Source of the DNA: Lanius collurio
Taxonomy: Eukaryota > Chordata > Aves > Passeriformes > Laniidae
DNA length: 64,000 nucleotides
Direction: 5' to 3'
Assembly: GCA_020086605.1 (NCBI GenBank)
Contig: JACBWW010000018.1
Location: 17,657,220 to 17,721,219, forward strand
Shown here: positions 33,617 through 45,299 of the stretch, in pieces
Numbering within the stretch: the stretch's first letter is position 1
How the letters are laid out: each line of letters begins with the position of its first letter
Notes under the pieces: model-generated
Told to the model about the DNA's origin: nothing
Seen by the model: only the letters and a program-made list of their open reading frames with translations
The model's database searches: none
Made by a program: the position numbers and the translations under genes

Positions 33617-36535
33617 GCTTAAAAGACTATGAACATCTGCTTCCCTTGTTTTCCTAAACAAGTCTTTGAAAAACATCAATTCATCCTGCAGGCTTTAGGA
33701 AGTTTACTGATCCTATCGGCTTAATAGCACACTGCTACACTCAAAAGAAGGCAGTAGTGCTCTCGACTATTATGTCCCTTTTTAAAGCATGGCAAAGACA
33801 TCAGGCACTCTAGCACATCTTTACTACTGTATGGAAAATTAAATAACGAGATAGTCATGAATTACTAGGACCAGCAAGTATTTTTTTCAGCCCAGCATTA
33901 CATTTTACTTATTTATTTACATCATCAGAAGGAAATGATTGCTCAGCATCCAGCTGGGCCTTCAGTTGTGCTGTTCAAAGGGAAATCCTTTCAAATGCCA
34001 ATACAAAGATCAAGGGTTAAGGTCCCAGTTCTGCTCCTCTTGCAGATGCTGCAAGTTGCTTATTTCAGGAGATTTTGGCCCATCAAAAATAAGAATATCA
34101 TAACAAAATCTCTCATTCTCCTAGGAATAGAAAGGCTGATTTGTTAGGATTTGCTAGGAATAATGGAATATTCCCACAAATGGCAATGAATGGTTTGCTT
34201 GGGGTTATTGGAGAAGGGTGCAGAATAGCAAAAGCACAACATTTGTGCTCCTCTTTCTGTCCAGAATTTTAGGCTGGATACTACTGGCCTCACATTGTGT
34301 TTTTCTGCCTTAATCCTCCCATAAAGATAAGATAGGGTCTCACTGTGAAAAGTTACATGAGAGCTACAGAAAGACAGGTACCATATTTCAACCCTTCATA
34401 TCTGCTGTAACATATAGGAAAATTGAAAATATATTTTCAGTATGTGTAGTTGGACAGTTGTGTCTCCTCGTATACTGAGGCTGAAGTGTTCATTTGCCAT
34501 GAGTTCACAGCAAGCCTTTGAGGAGCAGCTTGCTTGCAAACAAGAAAAAAGAGTCTTCATCTGCATTGGTGAGGAATGGTATTGCTAAGCCTGAAGGAGA
34601 ATATCCTGATTTTTTATTCTCAAAAACAGACACTGGTGTGAATAACATGGTCCAGCTGATTGTTTAAACTGCCAACAGTAAAGGGAAACTATACCCCCAG
34701 CAAATATCAGTGTTCAGTCCAGATGGGCCAAATGATTATTTCATTTCTATTTGAAAACTCCACTAAATTCAATATTTTCATTGAGTTTTACATAGCTACT
34801 GTTGTAAATGGCTGAGAGTCAGATCATACAGATGCAATAAGTAAATATCACTAAAGAAGTTAAGAACATCAGTGCCTTGGACATTTGAGTACACAGATGT
34901 CCCTCAACTTCTCAGGTTGGTTTTGATTTCAGCATCTTTTTGTTTTGGAATAAGGAAAACTAAGGAATTTGGCTATTAATTTTATATAGAAATGTACAGA
35001 CTATTTTTCAGTGGAGGTAAATCTCTTTGGTAGATCCTGACCTTGCTCTTCTCATTTTTGTTACAATGCTGCTCTGGCCCCAGCATTTCCATACCAGTAG
35101 GTATGGAAAGAAGGACAAAACTGAATAACTTTGTGACTGTGGGCTTGTGTGCTGACTAATAATTGCATATTCCTGTCCCTCAGAACCCTTGGAAAGGCTT
35201 GTGTAGTTTCAAGCCCACAGTTCAGTAAAACTGACAGCACGTGAGGAGCCACTGATTCTGTGGAGTGCTGACATTTGTTAGAGAGATATAATGTTGTCTA
35301 GCAAATGCCTTTATTTGGTATCACTGGATATTTGTTCTACTCATTGGTGTTTGGTACGTACTGCTATTTCAATAAATGCTTGATGAACTGACAGGGCAAA
35401 AGGGTGGGAAAGAGAAAAAACATCACTCCAAAATTAAATTTTCCCATTTTCCTACAAAACCACAGATATTTTACATCAAACTTAGGTTGGACAAAATGTT
35501 TTATAACTTCAAATATAAAAAACAAAACTAAGCCAAACTCCCTTCAAACTGTTTAAATACCTTGAAAATAAATGTTGACAGCAATCCAATTTTATTAATT
35601 CTTTTCTATGTAAAAAGCTGTGAAAATTCATTATAAATTCATAAATAATTTCAATTAAATTGGCTGAGTTTAGCAAATAAACAACATATTTTGTTTCACT
35701 CTAGAGTTTGCAGTGCTTAAGCATATTTTGTGGCTTTCATAAAAGGAAGCAGTTAATGAGAGATCTAGAAAAGGGTTTGGAGTTTGGATTTTCCCTCCAT
35801 CTAGGGCATTGGTTCTAAGAGGCTTTTGCTGCCAGACAGTTTCTAGCTAAACACTTTTCCTGTACAATTATAGGTACATGGACATACAAAAGGCATTAAT
35901 ATGCAGTCTGATAGCAAAGTCCAACAGTGGGTCTGAATATCTCACTGCAGAGTCACCCACACAATTATGACTGGCTGGGTTTAGCCAACTTATTTTGTTT
36001 TAAAGGGGTTCCTCACACTGCAGTCCATGGCATCTCTGGGTCAGGATGCACTGACTTTTTGGCAAATGGGGAAGTTCAGCCTCACTTTTCTCTGGTGAGT
36101 GATACTATGAATGAAAAATACACCAATTCTTGCAAGGTAAGTCTCAAAAGAGTTAATTACATTCCAAATGGAAAGTCTTTACTAGTTTCCCTCATCACAG
36201 GTTGGAATTTCTGAAGAACACTGTGGTATTAATATAAAGAAACAGCTTTTGAAAGAGAAAGGAAAATAACATTTCAGAAACATGTATGTGGCATAACACC
36301 GTGTACAGTTCTCCTTTATGACCTCTTTCTACACAATTTCAGTGATTTGAAAATTAAGATTCTTGATGAGTCAAACTGAAGTGGATGCCAAAACTATTCA
36401 ATATCAGTGAAATTCAGTTCAGAGTCAATAGGATTGGCCGTCTAATGACGATTAAGTATGCTATAAATTTAAATCTTTGAACTACTTGTTGAGATTTATT
36501 CAGGCAGACAAACAAAGATAACAAAAGTCTTTTGT
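33617..36535. other. Non-coding stretch, nothing recognised
   Basis: No repeat or motif cluster; a 95-codon frame at 35927-36214 is unrecognised. Confidence 0.55.
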
Positions 36536-36665
36536 GTGTTTGTCACTCATTTCCGTTGCTCTGTTGTTGCAGTGTCAAATAATGTCAGTTACTTAAGCAC
36601 AATTAATGTAATTTTAAATTCTCAACAAATTAAATTATAAAGACTAACAGTCCAAGGAGGACCCA
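36536..36665. promoter_or_regulatory. Possible conserved non-coding element
   Basis: A CACAATTAATG homeodomain-type word at 36598-36608 follows a mixed-composition stretch. The texture resembles vertebrate conserved non-coding elements, but this is an impression, not a test. Confidence 0.2.
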
Positions 36666-37375
36666 GCCCATTTTTCCTGTACATTTTCTTTTTTCTCCCA
36701 GTTTTGTGGCAAATTTTAAATCAATGGAAGGTTGGTTTCAACCTTGATTCTTAGAGAAACATCCCATTTTGATAACAAATTAATTTTATTTTCATTAAGT
36801 CATTTCTCCCTGGTTTTGACCAGGTGAAATACATTTTAGAGTATAATTCAAGAATATGTAATAATTTTCAGAACATTTAGAAAAGCCAGAGAGGAAGAGG
36901 TGATAGATTCCAAATGACTCTCCCTTGTGCTGGGATTATTTGTTTTCTTTTGTGATTGCATATGTTCATTCAGTGCAGGCAGAGCTACCTTTTTAAATCC
37001 AAGACTTGGCTGGTTACTAACTTCATTTTACCAGAATACGAAGGCAGCATTTTAAAACAATGACACAATGTAAATGACCCCTGAAGTAAAACTGGAGGCT
37101 AAATAAGGAAACATACAGTCTTTATCTCCTTGAAAAAAGATTGTTAAGTCTTTCATTTCGAAATCTTGAAAATTAATTGAAGACAAAAAGTTCATCTATG
37201 TCAAGGCTTGTTTAATTAGACTGGGATCAGGAAAGTTATTCTGTAAAAGCAACTTAAAGTTGGTCTTCTCAAAGAAGTAAAATTACCACCCATTGTCCTA
37301 AAATTATGTTGAATTTCATATCATATAGGAGGAAGGGGGTGAGATATTTTACATTTTGTGAGATCATACCTCAAG
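36666..37375. other. Non-coding stretch, nothing recognised
   Basis: A+T-rich with many AAATTAAT words and no gene or repeat. Confidence 0.5.
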
Positions 37376-37415
37376 ATTTAGTACAGCATCTAGAATTTCT
37401 TTGCAAGTAATAAAG
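37376..37415 (+). repeat. Possible SINE/LINE 3' tail relic
   Basis: ATTTAGTACAGCATCTAGAA resembles the TTTGTACAGCACCTAGCA tail motif also seen at 55281-55299, and is followed by AAGTAATAAAG, like the AATAA-rich ending of that family. Confidence 0.3.
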
Positions 37416-38845
37416 ACAATGATCCATTGTGTACTTCTATTACTAATTATTCTGTAAAGATTGTCTGTTCCAAAAGATAATTAGAAAAGGTGAAATTTGA
37501 TTCCATTAAATAGAACTCACTTGGGACATAATGAAATTTTGTTGTGAAGTAGTAGACTCACTTTGAAGCCAAATAAAAAGCTTTTACATTGATGGAATGA
37601 ATAAAGTTGTAAAAGCTCACACCTTTTTTTCCTCTTTATTCCTGCACACGCAGCATTTAAGAATAATTAAGCTAAGACTGAAATATATTTGCAAGAATTT
37701 TCAGTTCTTGGTTATTTCAGGAAAAACAGGTGACTTCTGCTTTTTATGCAGATCAGTCCTTAGTATTTGTGTTGCAGAAGTCAACTGATCAGGCACAGAA
37801 TACAAGAAACCAAAGTGACCTAAACTTTTACAGGACCAGACTTCCCTGATTCTGCAACTCAGCCTTCCAGATGTTACTGGGAAAATAACCCCAGTGCTGC
37901 CCAAAGAAATCCCATACAAGGCTCACCCTAGGCCAGTTCTGGGTCTGAGGAGAAAATTAGGTTGGCTCCAGGTCTTGATGCTTTTCCCAAACTCTCTATA
38001 AACTATAACATGCTTGGCTGAGTGATGATTTAGCAGTGTGAACTCGTCTACCCAAAAATAGCCTGAGGTCCAGTGCAGAGCTGGAAGATTTAACCACTTT
38101 GCCCAGACACCAGAGAAGCCAGAACTGCTGCATGAAAGGTGTGTTTGAAGTTCTGTTGGCACCTGGTTCAGGACTTTATTGTCTCATTTGTAGGTCATAT
38201 GAACCTACTTAATGGCACAGGTCTTATTGTAAAGACAAAAATGACCAGAATACATTGGTAACCCATTTCTTTGAGGCTAACCACTAAACACAATGCACCA
38301 GCAGATAATATGCTTGGGAAAAATCTTTGGGAAAATATGTGAAGCTGCTTGAAACCAACTTGCTTCAGCTCACTGGAACAAGTCCAAACATTGTAGGCTT
38401 GATTTCAGCTGAGTGGAACATGGCTGCTCCTGCAGTGGGATGAAAATGTTTCATACCACAGTTGTCATATCCTGTGACAGTCCTTTACCAGACCCCAAGC
38501 CCTCCATACACATCTTGGGAAGAAAGGCTGAGGAGGAAGAACACATTAAGAACTACCTGGCCAAAAGGAGCATGAAGATACAGGAAAGGAACAGAAGAAA
38601 ATTCCTGAACCAGATCCTAGCCAGCATGCTCAGCTCCAGCATTATTTTTACCTGCCTTTTCCTCCCCAAATTAGATATCTGATTGCTATTAGTAAAACAG
38701 AGGGCTCAGGAAATATTGCACAAGAGGGCATTTTCATATCAGATTCTATGAACTTCACACCTGCCTATCTATCTTGTATGGACACTGACAAATATCTGAG
38801 CACATTCCAACATCACTGTGGAGAAAGGACATGTTGTAATTACCA
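37416..38845. other. Non-coding stretch with one hydrophilic frame
   Basis: An 89-codon plus frame at 38413-38682 has a charged Glu/Lys/Arg-rich middle and a hydrophobic end. It is not recognised, and no convincing splice sites are visible around it. Confidence 0.5.
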
Positions 38846-38946
38846 GTTTATAGTAGGGAAACCAAAATATAGAGAGACCAAGAGAGCTGCCCAAAGTTCC
38901 ATAGATAAGGCTGTGCCTTTCTTGATTCCAGATCAGCATCCTGAAG
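38846..38946 (-). repeat. MIR-like SINE relic, reverse orientation
   Basis: Starts TTTATAGTAGGGAAACCAAA at 38847-38866 (for TTTTACAGATGGGGAAACTGA), then ATATAGAGAGACCAAGAGAG at 38867-38886 (for GGCACAGAGAGGTTAAGTGA), then CTGCCCAAAGTTCCATAGAT at 38887-38906 (for TTGCCCAAGGTCACACAGCA), then a diverged GATTCCAGATCAGCATCCTGA (for GAACCCAGGTCTCCTGA). The run of co-linear blocks over about 100 bases supports the call. Confidence 0.65.
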
Positions 38947-41893
38947 ACAGGGTAAATTTCCTCTCAAGGACCACACTTTTGTATGAGGCAATTACTGGTT
39001 TTGCAAAAAACCCCAAGCAGCTCTTTTCCTCACAGTATGCTGAAAGGATGTGGGTTTACTTTTTAAGACCAATTCCTATTTTAGCAGAAAGTGCCATTGC
39101 TAAATTCTGAAATAAAAAAGAATTTTATCAAACTGCAACCTAATGACAGTGGATGTTAAGAACACATGTGGCTTTTTGGAGCTTTGTGGAACATTCCCAT
39201 GAAGAGATACTTGGCAAGTGCAGCTTTGTGTACATTTCACAGAACTCTGCCAGCGTTACTGACTTTTACCCAGGTCTGAGCCTTACTCTAGACTGAAGTC
39301 ACAAAGAAGGGATTAGCAGGGCCACACTGAGGCTGTCTGTCACATAGAAGCTAATTAACTGCTGATTGGACACTGCTAAATCCCCATTTCCTTTGTATTT
39401 TACACACCCTCCCCTCCAAAAAATAGTTCCCATCCAGTAGAAAAATAAAAATTTCAGTCCAGGGTAGTAATGAAATAAGCCTCTTCTGAGCAAAAGTTGT
39501 TATATCAATAAGGAACAACAGCATGTTAATGTTGCATCCTCTTGAAACAGATTTAATTGCCATGCTCAATTCATCCCTTCTAAATATGAACCAAAAATAT
39601 AAAATTACAACAACAAAAACCCAAGCTGATTGTCAATAAAGCATCTCTCACTGCAGTCTTCATAAAGTGGGTTTGAAATCTATGTGCTACCTGTAGCCTC
39701 AACTCAGTCCATAGGTGTAAATCTAGAGGAAGCTGGGCATGAGGTACAGACACAGTGAAGGTATGACAGGGAAAATAAATAGATTTACATTTCAATTTGC
39801 ATGTTTTGCATAAAGATATGGTTTATACCTGATTCAAGGCAATTAGAACTACCCTTCCCTTTCACAGAAGCAAGTTTACACCAAAAAGAGTGTGTTGGGA
39901 GATTCCTCTCCACAATTAGAGTGAGAGCTCAATAATCTTCCTCTGATACATTTCCAGTAGCTGCCTTGTCTCAAGGCATGTAAGCACTTGCTACATGACC
40001 TGAATTTATTTTTCCATTTGTCAGTTTATTATTTTTCATGCATTTTCTAGGTGTAGATTTGAATAGATAAAAGAAAAAATTGAGTCCTTCCACATTTTTG
40101 GAAATATCATTTTCCTGAAGTTCAAAATATAAAAGAAGAAAATTAAGGAAGTATGTGGCTATAAAAAATGTTTACTTTAACTGTCTACGCTGCTAAGCAC
40201 TTCAATCAGAACTAGTAATTTTTTCTTTTAGAAATACCAAGCTATAAATTTATTTCCCAGCTGCAAGGAGAAATTGCTGATACATAATGTGTCTGATTTT
40301 CCAAAGTACTAGGCAGCTACCTTGAGCTGTTGCATGCTCTTCACCCCCTCTGTACATAAGACCAAGCCCTTTTCTATATAAGCACACATCAAAGGTTTAC
40401 ATCACCCCAGTGAAAGAGAATTTCAGAGGTGAGAATAGGAAAGTAACAATTTTAAGGACACATCACAAGTGACAATGTTAATCACCAATAAAAGCAAATT
40501 GCTGTTGAATAAAGGAAAGTTTCTCCGCTTGACAGAAGAGAACGTACCCCTCAGTCTGAATCACAGAGCAAATTGATTTTGCCACAGAGTGACACTTTCT
40601 ACAGAGCCTTTGGTTCTTTAGCCCAAGATTGTAACAGAATTTAAATAGATAATATAAGTTACAGGAGGAAATAGATAGACATTAAATGTGAGCATAAGGA
40701 CCAAATGACAAGGAAAGTAATTCAAACTGAATGCAAAGGTTGAAATCCACAAAGTGGGAAATTCATTCTCATTTTTTTTGTTATTTGACTTGTCTCCATG
40801 CTACTGAATATCACAAATGGCTGCCAAGGTCCAAATTACAAAATTACTTCTTTATTATATCAGGAATATTTCTACATTAGCTGTGAAATATATAGGAAAG
40901 ATACTCACAAATCACAGTTCAAATGGCCTACCCAGTTATACTAGAGCTGGCAATCATGCTAGGGATGCCAGAGATGCACCAAAACCTACACAGCATTTCA
41001 GCAAGACAATTTCTGAACTGTCTCCCTCAGATTAAATTTCAGTTAATGCCAAATGCAAGTACATGAAGGCCTGACATGGAGGTGAAGGAGGAAGACAGAA
41101 GGGAGGGGAGCAGTGAGAAAATATCAGCTGCCTTCAGAAATTAGGTATTACACAAAATAAAGAGCTCAAGACAGAGGGTCAGGTATCTTCTGTTATTAAG
41201 AACCAGCAGATTTAGTCATGGTTCCCAGGCACTCATTAAAGTGAAATTCAATAGTCTTTATTTTATTACCAACTCTAACCACCCAAAGGATACTCCAGTC
41301 CTACCACTTGCTGGGAACACTGAGAAGATGCCTTCTGCAATCTGCAGAGACATGCAGAGTGTGGTAGAGGGGAGCACAGCAGCAGCCTGTGTGCCCTTTG
41401 TGTTTCCCTTATTTAATAGCTTGGTCCTCAAAGAGCAAAGTAAAGTAAAACATAAGAATTTGAATAAGGAATATTATCCAGTTGATGAGATATCCAACAT
41501 CTGTATGGCACCTTTAACAGCACAGTTTTGTGTGTCTCAGGATTGTGCACAGAGCTCATTTCTAAGGCTCTTAGGATTTTTTTTCTTTTTTTTTTGCATA
41601 ACCTTTTTTGTTAACTCTTACTTGTTTCTTTCTTGTTACCCACTTTCACTCCATCAGCACTGCCTGTGCCAAAATGAGGTCTGAGAAGCGATTGCTATTA
41701 CTCTTTCTCTTTCAGAAACAGCAAAGGTGAAATTCCAGCTTTGTTGCAACAAATAGAACACATGCCAAAATCTTGAAGGGCAGAATTTCACTACCAGGCT
41801 GTTATATGTAACATTACTGCAGCTTCCTCCTATACACACCTTTCAGAGGACAGGGGTTTGCAGGTGGATTAACAAGAACCAATACCAAATGCA
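38947..41893. other. Non-coding stretch, nothing recognised
   Basis: A 147-codon plus frame (41241-41684) contains a run of phenylalanines from a T-rich tract at 41577-41595 and is a chance frame. No repeats recognised. Confidence 0.55.
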
Positions 41894-41894
41894 N
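41894..41894. other. Unresolved base (n)
   Basis: The only ambiguous base in the window. It is an assembly or consensus uncertainty, not biology. Confidence 0.98.
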
Positions 41895-44440
41895 TGTGAG
41901 TGGATTTATGTGTAGCTGCCATTAAACACACATTATCATATATTTCAAAGCGGATCAGTGTTAAATCTATCATGGTCTTTACCATAACAGTGAAGGATAT
42001 TTACTATATCCTTCTCCACAGCACAAGGGATGGGGACCTCTCTCCACTGAAAATGCATCTGCCATAAGAAACTCACGGTGATGTCTCTACTTAGCAACCA
42101 ATTCAATAGCTTCTTCCAAGTGTCCAGATGTTTCCCAACAAGCCTTTGCCTGCATGAGAGTAGTCACTTGGGATTTACAACAGCATTTCCCACTCACTGC
42201 TCCTGGTGAGGCTGGAGATTAACCTCATGTAGCTGCATCTGCTCCTTACACTTCAAAGTTACAAAGGATCCAGCTGCCACAGACAGGAGAAAATTCCTGT
42301 GTGCAGGACACCAGGTATCCATGTGAACCTCTCTGGCTTCAATTTCTCTAAACTAGATTCCATAAGTCACTTATCTACCCATTTTATTAGTCTATTTCAG
42401 TTATTTTGAATTTTACCAACTTTTGACCTGATGCTAACCTGCTCCCCACAAGACTGTGTCACTGGCAAATGTTATCACTTGACTTCATATTCTTATTTTA
42501 AGGCTCTTACTGTCTAGATTCTCTCAGGACTAATCCATGACCTCTGCCCTACTATAAGTGACCTCTTCTGGGCAGGAACTTCCAAAAGTTTCCACTGACA
42601 TGAACTATTTGTTCTTAGATGTAGAAACTTTTTTCCCAGGGTCAAGGAAAAGACTTTCCTCACCTTTTCATTATTTTACCTGGTAGACTATGTTTTGCAT
42701 AGCTACCATAACCAAAAGATTCTGGAAATCTTGGTGGGATTTTCTCTCTGGTACAAACCCAGTAACAAGTTACAACTAAGTCTGCTCATTCCTGTAATTA
42801 AAATTGATCAAGCTGTCTGAGACTCACTAGAAGTACAGACAGTAAAAGTTAATTTTCCCTTAAACAAGATTGACCAGTTCTAGAGGACAAAAAAGCTGGC
42901 TAAAGATTGAAAACTATGAGGAGAAAATGGAGCTAAGAGACACACAAAAGCTGAACGTTCTGTTTATCCCAGATTTCCTTCACATTTTATGCAAACAGCT
43001 GACATCTTCAAAAGACCTCATTAGAAGCTACCCAGCCAGAGAGCAGAGTGCTATGCCAGCTATGCACTCAGTGCATGACTTCACCAATGACACACTTCCT
43101 TAAGGATGCACTTCTAACCTCTGAAACACTTCTCTACCTAAACTAAGATCTCTTGAATATAATGGAGAATTACAATGCTAGCTTGTGAGAAGAGAGACAC
43201 TTAAAACACATGTTCTAAGCACACCCCTGTAACCCAATATGCTGTTGTGCATGCTCACATTGAAACTGCAAATGAAATCCAGGGAATCTCTGTGGAGTCA
43301 GAGCATGGCAACACAAAGTTGGCCATGTAGTGTTTACTAATCTAGCTGGATTATTCTGGCCAAGGTGTCATCTGCACAGGAAAAACCTCCACAAACTCTT
43401 GCAGGTACAATACAGTGGTATTTGTAACCCTGATAGTCCTTTCCAATGCTCCCCTCCCAAAGGAACAGGCTGTGCCCTAAAGCCCCGGGTGGGCTGCAAA
43501 GAGCAGAGCTGACAGTTGGCACAGACAGATGGAGGCTGGAGGAGGCAGAATCCCACAGCAGGAGGCTCAGCACCCCTCACCAGGCACCACCAGGCTCTGC
43601 AGCACCAGCCAGATTGTGCTCTGTGCTGCACAAAGTTTCTGGGCTCAAATGCAAGAGCAGAGTTCAGGTTACTGAGGGGAAACCCAGGGAAGTAAAGTCT
43701 CCTGCTCTCCTCAAACATCCCTGTCACATCTAATCCAGGTGTCTGGGAGCAGCTTTGCCCCAGACACAAGAAAAGGGCAAGGAGAGAGTGGCTCCAGTGA
43801 TCCTGCATTACAGGGTAGAATAGTGGGGTGAAGACTGCACAGAAACTGTACATTGACCAGGTCTTTAATTTTATGTATTATTCTAGTTGCTTATGTTCCA
43901 CACCCCATAGTAAAAATTAGTCAGGTGAGGCAGTTACTGAACATGATGTGGGCTCACAGTCATATTTATTAATATCTTCCCTTAAGCCCATGTTGTTTCT
44001 CACTTTGCAGATAAACCCTGACTTAGCATCCCACCAAGGCAATGACACCCATAAATAGCGATTTGCACTCAGCAGCAGCCATCTAAACAGAGTTGAAGAC
44101 ATCCAATGGGGTAGCTCGGCATCAAAGACATATTTTTAAATCCCATTAGAAAGAGATAGTCTCTTAATTGAGTTACCATCCTAAAATTGGCACCAAATTC
44201 TTTCCAGATTTTAAATGCAGAGGACAATGGCAAGAGAGGAAAGAAATGCATTTCAAAACAAAGTATGAAGCTGAAAATATTAGAATACTATGCTAAGATA
44301 TAAATCACATGGCACTGCATACCAACTGTTTAGATGTGATTTATTTAAAATCTATTAGCATCTTGTGCTATACCTACTTAAGTAAACTATAAAAATGTTC
44401 TCAAACCTAGGATTAGCTATTATGAATCCATTCCTGCCAT
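41895..44440. other. Non-coding stretch, G+C-richer at 43430-43750
   Basis: The 43430-43750 part opens overlapping frames (161 codons minus at 43368-43853, 95 plus). The long minus frame is Cys/Leu/Ser-rich and unrecognised. CpGs are few, so this is not a CpG island. Confidence 0.5.
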
Positions 44441-44720
44441 GAACACACTGCCCCCAGGGTAAAGGAGAACTAAAACTTACTACAGCTATAAATATCGTGG
44501 TTTTCACGTGGCCTGATTGAACACGGTGTAGGTGTGCTCAGCATTTAACTTGGGGAAGTCGTGTCAGCTCCCCTCCCTTCCTCCTCCCCATGCTAACAAT
44601 GCTGTTTGGCAGCTTTTTCATTTTATCTCACCCCAGATCTTTGCCAAAACTTGAATCTGCTCCTGACAAATTAACTGTCACCATAAAAGAAGCTGTTTTT
44701 TTTTTTTTCTCTTCGAATTC
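44441..44720. promoter_or_regulatory. Candidate regulatory block with E-box and T-box motifs
   Basis: A perfect CACGTG E-box lies at 44505-44510 and an AGGTGTG T-box core at 44530-44536. CACGTG is bound by bHLH-ZIP factors such as MYC/MAX, USF and TFE. Several CpGs survive between 44494 and 44561. A T13 run follows at 44696-44708. The regulatory role is inferred. Confidence 0.3.
44696..44708 (+). repeat. Poly-T tract (13 T)
   Basis: Uninterrupted T13, preceded by AGCTG. Confidence 0.9.
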
Positions 44721-44915
44721 TGATTGAAAGGATAAGCTTGAATGACAATCTTCTCAAATGGCCTGGTCTTCTCTCAGGCCTGGAGTTGGGAAATGAGGAC
44801 CAATATAGTTGGAGAGGATTTAGTTAGTCAGTAACCACACTTTGAATTCAATTATTTGAACAGTACAACAGACTGTGAGACCAGATTCCCAGCTGTTTTT
44901 TGACTTATGTTTTCA

Positions 44916-44976
44916 CTTGCACCTGTGCAAAGTGGGCACAAAATACTTCTAATTTGGCAGTTGGGAATTAGACCTC
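44916..44976. repeat. Possible old amniote repeat relic
   Basis: CTTGCACCTGTGCAAAGTGG at 44916-44935 followed by GCACAAAATACTTC resembles a sauropsid repeat with a CTTTGCACAGGTG edge. GCACCTGTGC (44919-44928) is itself a near-palindrome. The match is partial. Confidence 0.3.
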
Positions 44977-45220
44977 ATATTTACATTTGCTTCCTGATTC
45001 CTGACTTTATTCATCAGTCAGCATGTGGTACACAAGCTGATGAATTATTGTTTAGCTTGTTTTGAAAACACATCACTTACAAACATACTTTAAAAAGATC
45101 TGCAATAATTAGCTGCATTTTGTTTTCTATGCTAACTGCACCTTTTTGTGCCTTTTTATGTATACATGCATATACAAGTACATTTATGTTCAGTTAAATT
45201 TAGTCCCTTATGATTCATTT
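44977..45220. other. Non-coding stretch, nothing recognised
   Basis: A+T-rich linker between two repeat-like segments. Confidence 0.5.
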
Positions 45221-45299
45221 AGGGTCAAAATCAGGTCTGAGTGAACACAACTCTGAAGTTGGAATTCAATATATTTATACCAGGCCTTAATTCTGCCTT
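45221..45299. repeat. Possible amniote palindromic repeat relic
   Basis: Opens AGGGTCAAAATCAGGTCTGA and closes with TTTATACCAGGCCTTAATTC then TGCC, which recalls the GGGTCAAATTCTG and TTTACACCAGGG...TTTGCCC edges of an old repeat. A CTGAAGTTGGAATT centre (for CTGAAGTCAATGGAATT) supports it. Confidence 0.4.

Noticed and set aside
41241..41684. 147-codon plus-strand frame
   Set aside because: Includes a phenylalanine run encoded by a T-rich simple tract; no family resemblance.
43368..43853. 161-codon minus-strand open frame with overlapping plus-strand frames
   Set aside because: Explained by a G+C-richer patch with few stops in several frames; no recognisable protein.
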